A DNA stretch of 64,000 bases from assembly GCF_018215265.2 (NCBI RefSeq), contig NZ_CP136562.1, positions 2,914,001 to 2,978,000 on the forward strand, in the 5' to 3' direction. This stretch comes from Paenarthrobacter sp. GOM3 (GTDB lineage Bacteria; Actinomycetota; Actinomycetes; Actinomycetales; Micrococcaceae). Below the pieces are notes generated by a model. The model was not told the origin of the DNA, made no database searches, and worked only from the letters and a program-made list of their open reading frames with translations. Positions 24,537-33,514 of the stretch are shown one piece after another. Position numbers and translations under genes: made by a program. Position 1 is the first letter of the stretch. Each line of letters opens with the position of its first letter.

Positions 24537-25316
24537 TCAGAATCCGGCGATAGTGCTGGATCCGTTGACTGACACCACGTGGAAGCCCTCGGCGCTGGTC
24601 CCCTCCGGCAGTCCTGCACGATGTCCGTTGTGGTGCATCTGGCCGCGGACCACCCTCTCCATAGCCTCAACATCGGGGTGCTGGCTCGCGTGGACCCGGA
24701 TGGCGTCGAGCTTGGCCGAAACATGGGCCGAGACATCCACGAAGTGGTTTTCCCTGGCCTCCGGGCTTGAAATAAACCAGAGCCAGGGCAGCTTGTAGGC
24801 CTCGAGCCCGGCCTCAGCCAGTTCCGGATAAGCGAAGGGATTCTCCACCGCCGGATATACCGCCCGGGTCACTGCTTCCCCTGCCGCAAGGTGGTCAGGG
24901 TGGCTCTTCTGGAGGCGGTCCCAGTTCCTTTCCGGGTGCATGGTCAGCACGATGTCCGGGCGGATTTCACGGATCAGCTTCACAACCTGCTTGATGACGC
25001 CGTGTGTCGGTTCAAGGTATCCGTCGCGCTCGTGAAGGTAATGGATGTCCGTGACACCCACCAACGCGGCGGCCCGTTTCTGTTCCTCGGCCCGCAGCTC
25101 GATGATGCGTTCCCGGTCCACGGGATCAAAACCGCCGGCATCGCCGTCGGTCATGATGCAGTAGCTGACCTGGACACCGGCTGCAGTCCAGGCTGCGATG
25201 GTCCCCGCAGCGCCGAAATCGATGTCGTCAGGATGGGCGGTAAAACAAAGCACCCGCTCGACACGCTCCGTGGAGGCATCGAACGGGCTCTTTGCTGACT
25301 GGACGTCAGTAGGCAA
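24537..25316 (-). CDS. PIG-L family deacetylase (MshB/BshB-like)
   Basis: 259 residues from a TTG, with GGAAAGG upstream. LmbE/PIG-L motifs are present: AHPDDIDFGAAGT near residue 27 (metal-binding His-Pro-Asp-Asp), TDGDAGG, LREEEQ-like (LRAEEQKRAA), MHPERNW and KSHPDHLAAGEAV with the third metal ligand. Such enzymes are zinc-dependent de-N-acetylases of N-acetylglucosamine conjugates, including those of mycothiol synthesis and detoxification (MshB, Mca). I cannot assign it to MshB versus other members from motifs alone. It lies 5 bases downstream of etfA and may be transcribed with it. Confidence 0.88.
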   Translation of the reverse strand: MPTDVQSAKSPFDASTERVERVLCFTAHPDDIDFGAAGTIAAWTAAGVQVSYCIMTDGDAGGFDPVDRERIIELRAEEQKRAAALVGVTDIHYLHERDGYLEPTHGVIKQVVKLIREIRPDIVLTMHPERNWDRLQKSHPDHLAAGEAVTRAVYPAVENPFAYPELAEAGLEAYKLPWLWFISSPEARENHFVDVSAHVSAKLDAIRVHASQHPDVEAMERVVRGQMHHNGHRAGLPEGTSAEGFHVVSVNGSSTIAGF

Positions 25317-25321
25317 AGGGA

Positions 25322-26275
25322 TCAGCCTTTCCGCTTCTTGATTTCCGCGGTGGCCTGCGGGAGGACCTTGAACAGGTCGCCGATAATGCCATAGTCCGCG
25401 ATCTCGAACACCGGTGACTCGGCGTCCTTGTTGATGGCAACGATGACTTTGGAGGTCTGCATGCCAGCCTTCTGCTGGATGGCCCCGGAAATGCCGGCCG
25501 AGATATACAACTGCGGAGACACCGTGACACCGGTCTGGCCGACCTGGGCATCGTGACCAATCCAGCCAGCGTCAGTGGCAGCACGGGATGCTCCCACCGC
25601 GGCACCCAAGGCGTCTGCAAGCTCTTCCAGTGGACCGAAGTCCCCGTCCACGCCACGTCCGCCGGCAACAACGATCCTGGCTTCGCTGAGGTCCGGCCGT
25701 CCACTGACCGGCTTTTCCGTCCGGGCCGCGATGCGGGCAGAGTTGGCTGCGGCGTCGGCCGGAACCTCCACCGTGGCGGTTGTCGGGGCAACCGATTCAG
25801 CAGCCGCTACAGGTTCAACGTTGTTGGCCTTGACCGAAAGCACCGTCACCGGCGTAGTGGCCTTGGCCGTGGTGGTGTACGAACCAGCCAGCACGGACTT
25901 GTGCGCAGTGCCATCAGCTTCGACACCTACGACATCCGTGATCACACCTGCACTGAGCTTGATGCCGAGCCGGCCTGCGATTTCCTTGCCCTCAGGCGAG
26001 TTATCGAGAAGCACTGCGGTGGCTCCCGAAGCGTTTACAGCTGCCGCAAGGTACGCGGCCTTCGGTCCTACAAGGTATTCGTCAAGGTTCGCCAGCGACG
26101 GCTGGTACACCGTGGAGGCGCCATAGGCACCCAGGGTGGCAGCGACGTCGTCGGTCAGTTCACCGGTGATTGCGACGGCGGTCTCCCCCAGCGAACGGGC
26201 GATGGTCAGGAGCTCCAGGCTGCTCTTCTTGAGAGCGGCTCCCGGGTTGTCAATGAAAACAAGTGCATTTGCCAT
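25322..26275 (-). CDS. etfA: Electron transfer flavoprotein subunit alpha
   Basis: 317 residues from ATG (MANALVFID). EtfA binds FAD and shuttles electrons from acyl-CoA and other dehydrogenases to the respiratory chain. The C-terminal FAD domain has [34 protein letters not shown] and [29 protein letters not shown], the conserved FAD-binding segments, and [22 protein letters not shown] longer in-frame extension upstream is out of register with EtfB spacing and has no homology. Downstream partner of etfB with a 13-base gap. Confidence 0.96.
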   Translation of the reverse strand: MANALVFIDNPGAALKKSSLELLTIARSLGETAVAITGELTDDVAATLGAYGASTVYQPSLANLDEYLVGPKAAYLAAAVNASGATAVLLDNSPEGKEIAGRLGIKLSAGVITDVVGVEADGTAHKSVLAGSYTTTAKATTPVTVLSVKANNVEPVAAAESVAPTTATVEVPADAAANSARIAARTEKPVSGRPDLSEARIVVAGGRGVDGDFGPLEELADALGAAVGASRAATDAGWIGHDAQVGQTGVTVSPQLYISAGISGAIQQKAGMQTSKVIVAINKDAESPVFEIADYGIIGDLFKVLPQATAEIKKRKG

Positions 26276-26288
26276 GGTTGGGATCCCC

Positions 26289-27092
26289 TTAGAGCAGCTT
26301 CTGTGCGGCCAGGAAGTCGACCAGCTTGATGCCGGCGTCGCCTTCGTCTGTGATGATGGTGCCCGCGGTCCGGGGCGGACGCGCGTCAGCCGATTCCACC
26401 ACTGTCCAGGAACCAGCCAGGCCGACCTGGGAGGCGTCCAGCCCAATGTCGGACAGCGTCAGGGAAGTGATCTTCTTTTTCTTGGCCGCCAGGATCCCCT
26501 TGAAGTTGGGGTACCGGGGTTCGTTGATCTGGTCCGTGACCGAAACGACGGCCGGAAGGCCCGCTTCGACTGTCTCCGAAAAATGGCCGGCGTCACGGCG
26601 TGCGCGGACCTGGCCGCCCGTCACTTCCAGGCTCGATGCGAACGTCACCTGTGGGTACGACAACCGCTCGGCCAGCTGGGCCGGAACCAGCGAAGTCTCG
26701 CCATCGGTCGATGCCATGCCCGTCAGGACCAGGTCCACGGGTCGGCCGTCTGCCGAAAGGTGGCCAATGGCAGCGGCAAGGGCCAGCGACGTGGCCGCAG
26801 CATCCGAGCCCGCCAACGCGTCATCGCTCAGGTGAACGCCCGAATACGCGCCGATCTGAAGGGATTTCTTCACGGCATTGACGGCCCCTGAAGGACCCAT
26901 GCTCAGGGCAATGACCTCGTTACCGGCTTTGGGACCGCCACGCTCTTCTGCGAGCTGCAGCGCGGCCTCGAGGGCGTACTCGTCCAATTCGGACAGGATG
27001 CTCTCGTCACGGTCGGTTGTGTTGTTTGGGCCGGTGATGTGCCGGTCGAACTGCGCGTCCGGGACGTGCTTGACCAGAACGACAATCTTCAA
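26289..27092 (-). CDS. etfB: Electron transfer flavoprotein subunit beta
   Basis: 267 residues from a TTG giving MKIVVLVKHVPD, the standard EtfB start; GGAAG sits 5 bases before it. A GTG four codons upstream (27104) is the alternative. The AMP-binding beta subunit shows the N-terminal KHVPD motif, the DEYALEAALQLAEERGG segment, a GMASTDGETSLVPAQLAERL loop (residues about 125-145) and INEPRYPNFKGILAAKKKKI. It forms the heterodimer with EtfA and is cotranscribed with it. The nearest promoter may use TATGCT at 27193-27198. Confidence 0.95.
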   Translation of the reverse strand: MKIVVLVKHVPDAQFDRHITGPNNTTDRDESILSELDEYALEAALQLAEERGGPKAGNEVIALSMGPSGAVNAVKKSLQIGAYSGVHLSDDALAGSDAAATSLALAAAIGHLSADGRPVDLVLTGMASTDGETSLVPAQLAERLSYPQVTFASSLEVTGGQVRARRDAGHFSETVEAGLPAVVSVTDQINEPRYPNFKGILAAKKKKITSLTLSDIGLDASQVGLAGSWTVVESADARPPRTAGTIITDEGDAGIKLVDFLAAQKLL

Positions 27093-27253
27093 TGTCTCTT
27101 CCACTGTCTTCGAAGCAGCCTTCCATGCTTGTGGACGGCCAACCGCAGAAGCGTGGCCGTGAATTGCCCAGCGCGTGGGCTCGTCCTAGCTAAGCATATT
27201 GCCCGCAGAATTCCACTCCCAGCGTTAACCCCTGTTGCGGGCCACCGGGCCGG

Positions 27254-27304
27254 GTACGACGACGAAGCGGGCAACACCCCAAGGGGTGCGGCCCGCCGTC
27301 GTAC
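27254..27304 (-). terminator. Long hairpin downstream of the HtrA-type gene
   Basis: GTACGACG and CGTCGTAC outer arms enclose further pairing (GCGGGC with GCCCGC, ACACCCC with GGGGTG). It lies between the HtrA stop (27368) and the etfB start on the same strand, so it separates the two units. No long T tract. Confidence 0.65.
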
Positions 27305-27321
27305 GTGTATTTCGCGCTGTT

Positions 27322-27383
27322 GCTGGGCGGCGCTTACTGCTGGGCAGCGCTTACCGCTGGGCAGCGCTTACTGCTGGGCAGCG
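27322..27383. repeat. 17-bp tandem repeat across the htrA stop codon
   Basis: The unit GCTGGGCAGCGCTTACT occurs about 3.6 times in a row (starts 27322, 27339, 27356, 27373), with one or two substitutions. The last complete unit contains the stop codon of the HtrA-type gene. The period is not a multiple of three, so each unit would end the protein in a different frame. Confidence 0.9.
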
Positions 27384-29008
27384 TCGAGGGTAACCTCGAC
27401 TTCCTGCGACTGGCCGCCGCGGAGGATGGTCACCTTCACCTTGGCTCCGGCCGGCTGTTCCCGGACCGCTGCAGTCAGCTGGTTGGGGTCGCTGACGGTG
27501 TAGTCGCCGAACTTGGTAACGACGTCGCCCACCTTGAGCCCAGCCTTCGCTGCGGCCGAGCCGGACGTCACCGAAGCAACCTCGGCACCCACCGAGAAGC
27601 TCGAGTCACTGCCCGTGGAGGACTTGGCCCGCACCGACACGCCGAACTGGCCGTGGCTGGCCTTGCCGGTATCGATGATCTCCTGTGCCACGCGCTTGGC
27701 GTGGTTGATCGGGATACTGAAGCCCACGCCGATGTTGCCGCTGGACGAATCGGACGTGCCACTGCCAGCGGAGGCGATGGCGACGTTCACGCCGATGATT
27801 TCGCCCTTGCTGTTCACCAGGGCACCGCCGGAGTTACCCGGGTTGATCGCGGCGTCAGTCTGGATCACGTTGATGGAAATGGATCCCTCGTTCGCCGTGG
27901 ACTGGCTCTGGCCACCGCCCGGAGGGGCGAACTGGAAGCCCTGGCCACCGCCCTGCGAGTTGTCTGTGCCCTCCTTCGGAGCGGCCGACGAAGCCACGCT
28001 GATGGTTCGGTTCAGTGTGGAAACGATGCCGTCCGTGACCGTTCCGGTCAGGCCCAGCGGCGAACCGATGGCGACGGCGGTGTCCCCCACGTTGATCTTT
28101 GAAGAATCACCCAACGATGCGGGAACCAGGCCCGAAGCGTTATCCACCTTGATGACGGCGAGATCAGACAACGGGTCCGTTCCCACTACAGTGCCCTTGA
28201 GCACCTTGCCATCGCTGGTCCGGACCTCGATCGCCGCGTTCGACGTCGCCCCATCCAGCGTGACCACGTGGGTGTTGGTCAGGATGTGGCCCTGGTCGTC
28301 GAGGATGATGCCGGAGCCCGTACCGCCTTCGTTGCCGCTGGTTGCCTTGATGGTCACCACGCTGGGCGAGGCCTTGGCTGCTGCTGCTGTGATGACGTTG
28401 ACGTCGTCCTTGTTGTTCACGATGACCGTGCTGGACTGGCTACCGGTCGCGGCCGCCGGTGAGGTGTTGTTGTCCCACAACGCGTTGCTGCCTGCCACTA
28501 CCCCGCCGCCAATCAGGCCAGCAGCGAGCATGCTCGCCACCAGCGTCCCGACGCCGAAAGCCGGCTTGCGCTTGCTGGCGACTGCTGACGAGTGCCCCGG
28601 CGTGTGCTGCGATCCCGGTCCCTGCTGGGGTCCCTGGGCGTTGCCGAAATGCGAACCCGGATTGTTGGCCTGTCCACCGCCGTAGAAAGGCTGCTGCGAG
28701 GGGTACGCAGGACGCTGCGTCGGATCCTGCGGCTGGGCAGAAGGCTGAGCCGCTTGGGCCGGTCCTTGCTGCGGGGCGCCGAAATAGTGGGGGTTCGGTG
28801 CCGGCGGCTGGTGCTGTCCGGCCGGCGGCTGATATGCAGGAATGGGAGTTGTCGGTTGAGCTGCGCCCTGGGCCGATGCACCCTGCCCTGAAGTCCAGGC
28901 AGGCTGCTGCTGGGTAGCGTTGGCATCGTTGTGCCCGCCCGGAGTGGCCCGCGGCTCTGACGGCTCACGGTTCTCTGGTGCGGTGCCCTGCGCTGGGTTC
29001 TCCGTCAT
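27368..29008 (-). CDS. HtrA/DegQ-type trypsin-like serine protease with PDZ domain
   Basis: 546 residues from ATG (MTENPAQG), GGAAG upstream; an ATG 10 codons earlier is less likely. Residues 1-150 are cytoplasmic, Gln/Pro/Gly-rich and disordered; one transmembrane helix at about 152-177 places the protease outside the membrane. The trypsin-like domain has the complete triad His247 (LTNTHVV), Asp282 (SDLAVIKV) and Ser393 (NPGNSGGAL). A single PDZ domain lies at about 450-540. The layout matches actinobacterial HtrA/PepD proteins that deal with misfolded envelope proteins. Its 3-prime end runs into a tandem repeat. Divergent to the TPM gene. Confidence 0.93.
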   Translation of the reverse strand: MTENPAQGTAPENREPSEPRATPGGHNDANATQQQPAWTSGQGASAQGAAQPTTPIPAYQPPAGQHQPPAPNPHYFGAPQQGPAQAAQPSAQPQDPTQRPAYPSQQPFYGGGQANNPGSHFGNAQGPQQGPGSQHTPGHSSAVASKRKPAFGVGTLVASMLAAGLIGGGVVAGSNALWDNNTSPAAATGSQSSTVIVNNKDDVNVITAAAAKASPSVVTIKATSGNEGGTGSGIILDDQGHILTNTHVVTLDGATSNAAIEVRTSDGKVLKGTVVGTDPLSDLAVIKVDNASGLVPASLGDSSKINVGDTAVAIGSPLGLTGTVTDGIVSTLNRTISVASSAAPKEGTDNSQGGGQGFQFAPPGGGQSQSTANEGSISINVIQTDAAINPGNSGGALVNSKGEIIGVNVAIASAGSGTSDSSSGNIGVGFSIPINHAKRVAQEIIDTGKASHGQFGVSVRAKSSTGSDSSFSVGAEVASVTSGSAAAKAGLKVGDVVTKFGDYTVSDPNQLTAAVREQPAGAKVKVTILRGGQSQEVEVTLDAAQQ

Positions 29009-29328
29009 GGGTCTTCCTTTCGTCCTCGTCTTCATCAACTATGTACCCATTTACTGGAACAAAAGCGGACGTTCGCTGGGAGCTTCCTGAAAGGGCAGGA
29101 CGGCTGGTCCAGGCTTGCCTGGGTTGCCCTCAACGGGTCAACAACCCTGCTTTCTCCTATATTTCGCTGGTGGCATATTCACCGCTGTGGACGGGCTATG
29201 GGGTGCACCATAGAATCAAGAGGAATTGCCACAGCGACCTGCGGCTTTACACCATGCGTGGGGGCGCTGAGCATTCTGTGACGATTGGTACGCCTTGTTC
29301 CAGTCGCAGACGTGCTGAAGGGTTGCAC
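29009..29328. other. Divergent intergenic region htrA - TPM gene
   Basis: 320 bases between two divergent envelope genes. For the TPM gene there is a plausible promoter: TGGACG (29188-29193), a 17-base spacer and TAGAAT (29211-29216), with a leader of about 105 bases. I see no comparable clear promoter for htrA and no RNA gene. Confidence 0.5.
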
Positions 29329-31386
29329 ATGCGGTCAATATTTAAACGCGTACTCGCTGTCATTGGCGTGGCCGGAGTGTTGGCCTTACCGGCCGGCGCG
29401 GCTTTTGCTGCCGATCCCGTGACGATACCGTCCGGGCAGAACATCGTGGACGATGCGAATCTCCTGGGCAGCCGCAAGGGTGAAGTACAGGACGCTATTC
29501 AAAAGACGCTAAAGGACCACAAATACAACTTGTATGTGGTGACTGTGGACTCGTTCACGAATCCTTCGGATCCCAAAGCTTGGACACAAGCCGTAGCGAC
29601 AGCCAAAAAAATGGGTAAAGCAGACGCCGTTCTGGCCATCTCTGCCGCAGGTCAGTACAACTTCGTAGTGAACTCCGCGAGCTCGATCGCCTCCAAGCAA
29701 GCCAATATCACGCAGAACGCTGTGACGGCGAACCTGGCCGGAGGCAAGAAGGACTTTGCCCAGGCCGCGATCGATACCGCAGCCGCTATCGGTGATGCAG
29801 CTGGCGGCGGCAGTGGAACTGTGCCCAGCGGTAACGCTGGGGTCGGCGTCCTGGTTGGCGTCGGCGTCGTAGCGGCGGGCGGTGCCGGCACGTACCTCTA
29901 CCTCCGGAACCGCCGCAAGAAGGCCGGTACCAAGGCGGTCAGTGCAAGTTACGGTCCGCAGGGCGAACAGCTTGACCCGTTGGCTGGCCTGAGCATTCCC
30001 GAGCTGAGGCAGAAGAGCGGTTCGCTGCTGATTGAGGCCGATGACGCCATCAAGTCAAGCGAGCAGGAACTCGGCTTCGCGCAGGCACAGTATGGCGACT
30101 CCGCGATTGGCAACTTCACCAAGGCCTTGGAAGAGGCCAAGAACCACATGACTGAGTCGTTCAAGTTGCAGCAGCAGCTCGACGACCATATTCCCGACAC
30201 TGAAGAGCAGCAACGGACCTGGCTTGGAGAGATCATTCGCCGATCCGAGGCTGCATTGGCGTCCCTCCGCGACCAAAAAGCCGACTTCGACTCGCTGCGG
30301 GAGCTGGAGAAAAACGCTCCGCAGGCTTTGGCCGCCGTCAATTCCGGTGCCAAGGAGGCAGATTCCAAAATTGCCAACGCTGAGCAGTCGCTTGAAGGCC
30401 TTCGCGCGAAGTACGCCGAGTCCGCCCTGACGCAGGTATCGGATAACATCCTCCAGGCCAAGGAGCGGCTCGCCTTTGTGCAGAACGCCGCCACGGCCGC
30501 GCAGGAGAAGTTGGCTGCAGGCGAGAACAGCCTCGCCGCCGTCGCTGTTCGCGCCGCAGAGGAAAGCCTGCACCAAACGAACGTGTTGATTGACGCCATT
30601 TCGAAGACCGCCGGAAGCCTCGACGAGGCCCGCTCCTCACTCGAAGGTGCAGTCGCGGAAACCAGCCAGGACCTCGCCCAGGCCAGGGCCATGATCCAGT
30701 CCGGGGAACATCCTGAACTCGCAGGACCCGTTGCAGGTGTCGAAGCCGCCTTGGCGCAGGTGAAAACCGAGATCCAAGGCGGAAAGATCGATCCCATTGC
30801 AACACTCAGCCGCGTTGAGTCTGCGCACCAGGCGCTGGACCAGTCCCTGTCCGGCATTCGGGACCAGCAGGAGCAAGCACGCCGCGCACAGGCTTCGCTG
30901 CAGCAGACCATCATGGCCGCGCAGGCGCAGATCAGCGCAACGTCCGACTACATAACGGCCAGGCGTGGCGGCGTGGGCACGGAGGCACGCACACGCCTGG
31001 CTGAGGCCCAGCGAAACCTGGATTATGCCCTGTCGATCTCCCGGAATGATCCAGTTACGGCCCTCACTTACGCCCAGCAGGCCCATTCACTCGCTGCCCA
31101 GGCAGCCCAACTTGCCCAGTCGGACGTCGACCAGTTCGGCTACGCGGACCAGGGTTACGGCCGTGGTGGCATGTTCGGCGGTGGCGGGGGCGGCGGAGGC
31201 GGCCTCGGAGGAGCCATCCTCGGCGGAATTCTCATCAACTCCATCCTCAACGGCGGCGGAGGTGGCTGGGGTGGTGGCCACAACGACGGCGGGGGCGGCG
31301 GCGGGTTCTTCGGCGGCGACTCGGGCGGTGGCGACTTCGGTGGCGGTGGCGGCGACTTCGGTGGCGGCGATTCCGGCAGCTTCTAG
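29329..31386 (+). CDS. TPM-domain membrane protein with coiled coil and Gly-rich tail
   Basis: 685 residues from ATG with GAAGGG upstream. Residues 1-28 are a Sec signal peptide ending AFA; 35-155 form a TPM (TLP18.3/Psb32/MOLO-1) domain outside the membrane, beginning with IPSGQNIVDDANLLG; one transmembrane helix (171-192, followed by RNRRKK) crosses back; the cytoplasmic part (about 205-590) is a long Ala/Glu/Gln-rich helical coiled coil; the last 80 residues are a Gly-rich low-complexity tail. The gene is directly followed by pspA. In actinobacteria this arrangement is recurrent, and the coiled coil may contact PspA. A phosphatase activity known for some TPM proteins is not evident. Confidence 0.88.
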   Translation: MRSIFKRVLAVIGVAGVLALPAGAAFAADPVTIPSGQNIVDDANLLGSRKGEVQDAIQKTLKDHKYNLYVVTVDSFTNPSDPKAWTQAVATAKKMGKADAVLAISAAGQYNFVVNSASSIASKQANITQNAVTANLAGGKKDFAQAAIDTAAAIGDAAGGGSGTVPSGNAGVGVLVGVGVVAAGGAGTYLYLRNRRKKAGTKAVSASYGPQGEQLDPLAGLSIPELRQKSGSLLIEADDAIKSSEQELGFAQAQYGDSAIGNFTKALEEAKNHMTESFKLQQQLDDHIPDTEEQQRTWLGEIIRRSEAALASLRDQKADFDSLRELEKNAPQALAAVNSGAKEADSKIANAEQSLEGLRAKYAESALTQVSDNILQAKERLAFVQNAATAAQEKLAAGENSLAAVAVRAAEESLHQTNVLIDAISKTAGSLDEARSSLEGAVAETSQDLAQARAMIQSGEHPELAGPVAGVEAALAQVKTEIQGGKIDPIATLSRVESAHQALDQSLSGIRDQQEQARRAQASLQQTIMAAQAQISATSDYITARRGGVGTEARTRLAEAQRNLDYALSISRNDPVTALTYAQQAHSLAAQAAQLAQSDVDQFGYADQGYGRGGMFGGGGGGGGGLGGAILGGILINSILNGGGGGWGGGHNDGGGGGGFFGGDSGGGDFGGGGGDFGGGDSGSF

Positions 31387-31486
31387 ACCTACAAACTAAG
31401 CGGGGTCCGTGCCCCGAATAGAAGCGGTACAACAACTGATCACTGATTTCAGTGGGCATTCACTGAGCAGGACGAAAGGCAACACC

Positions 31487-32275
31487 ATGGTTAAGCAGTC
31501 CATTTTCGGTCGGATCTCCCAGCTGGCAAAGGCCAACATCAACGCCTTGCTCGACCAGGCAGAGGACCCTCAGAAAATGCTGGACCAGATGGTCCGCGAC
31601 TACACGAACAACATTGCCGAGGCCGAGTCAGCGGTGGCCCAGACCATCGGCAATCTTCGGATGCTGCAGGCGGACTACAACGAGGACATCAAGAACGCCC
31701 AGGACTGGGGCAACAAAGCACTCGCCGCATCACGCAAGGCAGACGAATACCGCGCTGCCGGTGACGCCTCGGATGCCCAGAAGTTCGACAACCTCGCCAA
31801 GGTGGCTATCCAGCGGCAGATGACTGCCGAATCCGAGGCGCGGACGGCAGAGCCGAGCATCGCTTCCCAGACCGAGGTTGTGGACAAGCTCAAGACCGGG
31901 CTTGACCAGATGAAGAACAAGCTCAACCAGCTGACCGCCAAGCGGAATGAACTCGTTGCTCGGTCGAAGACCGCCGCTGCCCAGTCGCAGGTGCACGATG
32001 CCCTTAAGAGCATCGACATCATGGACCCCACCAGCGAAGTAGGACGCTTCGAAGAGAAGATCCGCCGCGAAGAAGCCAAGGTCCTCGGCCAGCAGGAGCT
32101 CGCCAGCTCCAGCCTTGACGCACAGTTCAACCAGTTGGAGGACTTGGGCGAGCAGACCGAAATCGAGGCCCGCCTCGCAGCCCTCAAGTCAGGCGGCGCC
32201 AAGCCTGCCATCGGCGCAGGCACCCCCGCCTCGAGCGGGTCGACCGTCGACGAAGCCGACTTCGACAAGCTCTAG
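31487..32275 (+). CDS. pspA: Phage shock protein A (PspA/IM30 family)
   Basis: 262 residues from ATG (MVKQSIFGRISQLAKANINALLDQAEDP), with GAAAGG upstream. The whole chain is the ESCRT-III-like PspA helical hairpin: the N-terminal amphipathic helix, a long coiled coil (residues 25-140) and a charged C-terminal region ending with a Gly/Ser linker and VDEADFDKL. PspA supports membrane integrity under stress. It lies about 100 bases after the TPM gene, same strand, and ends in a strong terminator, so the two form one transcription unit. No PspBC genes are nearby, as usual for actinobacteria. Confidence 0.94.
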   Translation: MVKQSIFGRISQLAKANINALLDQAEDPQKMLDQMVRDYTNNIAEAESAVAQTIGNLRMLQADYNEDIKNAQDWGNKALAASRKADEYRAAGDASDAQKFDNLAKVAIQRQMTAESEARTAEPSIASQTEVVDKLKTGLDQMKNKLNQLTAKRNELVARSKTAAAQSQVHDALKSIDIMDPTSEVGRFEEKIRREEAKVLGQQELASSSLDAQFNQLEDLGEQTEIEARLAALKSGGAKPAIGAGTPASSGSTVDEADFDKL

Positions 32276-32319
32276 GAAGCCGCCGGCACATTCATTCCGG
32301 CACCCTACTGAATCATAAG

Positions 32320-32358
32320 AGTGGGTGGGAACCGTACACGGATCCCACCCACTTTTTT
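32320..32358 (+). terminator. Rho-independent terminator of the TPM-pspA unit
   Basis: An 11-bp perfect stem (AGTGGGTGGGA / TCCCACCCACT) with a 12-base loop, followed by six T residues. Textbook intrinsic terminator 45 bases after the pspA stop. Confidence 0.95.
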
Positions 32359-32385
32359 GTCGCCCCTTTTAGGCCTGCAGTGCAA

Positions 32386-33231
32386 CTAGGCGGCTGGTAG
32401 CGGTTGGTCCTGGCCTGGGCTGACGTCCGTTGCCACTTCCGCCCGGATTTCAAAACCTTTCGGGTGGAAGTAGGTCACCGTGCACTCCAGGACCTCGCCG
32501 TGGGGTCCGAGCGTGGTCCGTTCCAGGCGCGGGACCATGGGAAACCCGCGTACGTTCAGCGCGTCAGCGAGGTGCTCCGGGGGCGCATGCATCGTTACCG
32601 TGATTTCGGCCCGCTGCAGTGGCTTAAGGGTCCTGTCCTGGATGACCTGGTAAATCGAGTTTCGTTCCGCGTCAGCAAGGCTGATGTGGCGTCCAATGTG
32701 CGACGGTATGAATATCTCAGCTATGGCGTAGGGCCAGCCCGCACTTGAGTACGAGCGGCGAATGACCAGGACAAGATTGTCGTCGGAGACCAGCTTGGCT
32801 GGCACCGATTGGTCCTTCTCCATCCACTTATATTCGATGAGTCCCTTGACGGTCTTCATCCCGGCCGCCGTAAAAGTCTCCATGAAGGGCGCCAGGCGAT
32901 TGAGCATCTTGACCGGCCGCTGGGCCATCACGAACGTGCCCTTGCCCTGCCTGCGAATCAAGAGACCCTTGACTACGAGCTTTTCAATGGCTTTTCGGAC
33001 GGTAGTACGGCTGATCCCGTACTCCTCCATGAGGGACTCTTCCGTGGGTATTCGGGCCCCCGGTTCCAGACGGCTGACCTGTTCCGTCAGGACATCGGCC
33101 ACCTGCTGGTAGACGGCAACAGGGCTGTCCCGTTGAAGGAGCCGACGTTCAAGGTCAGGGTGGGGGTCTTCATTGACCAACGGGGCCGTCTCCTCTGTTC
33201 CTGGCACAGTCTGGGATTCGTCAGGCGGCAA
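32386..33231 (-). CDS. GntR/HutC-family regulator with UTRA domain
   Basis: 281 residues from a TTG with GGAAA upstream. A roughly 35-residue disordered N-terminal tail precedes the winged helix (AVYQQVADVLTEQV...ISRTTVRKAIEKLVVKGLLIRRQGKGTFV, residues 38-105), the classical HutC/DasR-type DNA-binding domain. Residues 120-265 are a UTRA effector domain with LVIRRSYSSAGWPYAIAEIFIPSHIG and RTTLGPHGEVLECTVTYFHP. UTRA regulators bind small metabolites such as amino sugars or histidine derivatives. No sugar or amino-acid operon is adjacent, so its target is distant. It is bounded by the pspA terminator and a tRNA gene. Confidence 0.92.
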   Translation of the reverse strand: MPPDESQTVPGTEETAPLVNEDPHPDLERRLLQRDSPVAVYQQVADVLTEQVSRLEPGARIPTEESLMEEYGISRTTVRKAIEKLVVKGLLIRRQGKGTFVMAQRPVKMLNRLAPFMETFTAAGMKTVKGLIEYKWMEKDQSVPAKLVSDDNLVLVIRRSYSSAGWPYAIAEIFIPSHIGRHISLADAERNSIYQVIQDRTLKPLQRAEITVTMHAPPEHLADALNVRGFPMVPRLERTTLGPHGEVLECTVTYFHPKGFEIRAEVATDVSPGQDQPLPAA

Positions 33232-33297
33232 CGTGTTTCCTTGCGCAGCCAGTCGGCTTCGATGCTAGCATCGGTGGCCCAGCCAGCCCAGAAAACA

Positions 33298-33332
33298 AAA
33301 GATCCGGACCAGGGTTACTGATCCGGATCTTT
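33298..33332 (-). terminator. Terminator of tRNA-fMet copy 1
   Basis: AAAGATCCGGA (33298-33308) pairs with TCCGGATCTTT (33322-33332). On the minus strand the stem follows the tRNA immediately and is followed by a T-rich run. Confidence 0.85.
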
Positions 33333-33338
33333 CTCCAG

Positions 33339-33412
33339 TTGCGGGGACAGGATTTGAACCTGTGACCTCTGGGTTATGAGCCCAGCGAGCTACCGAACTG
33401 CTCCACCCCGCG
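33339..33412 (-). tRNA. Initiator tRNA-Met (CAT), copy 1
   Basis: 74 nucleotides without encoded CCA. The cloverleaf is complete: acceptor CGCGGGG, anticodon loop with CAT in the arm GGGCTCATAACCC, T loop GGTTCAAATCC. It is the initiator because position 1 (C) is unpaired with position 72 (A) and the anticodon stem carries three consecutive G:C pairs, the two hallmarks for formylation and P-site binding. Confidence 0.96.
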
Positions 33413-33514
33413 TCGCAAGAACAACTTTACCGCACCTTCAGAGTGCATCTGACCAGCCAGCCCATAAGGTGCCGCAGATCACGCCCGGATACCACGGTCA
33501 CTCCCCCGTTGCAG

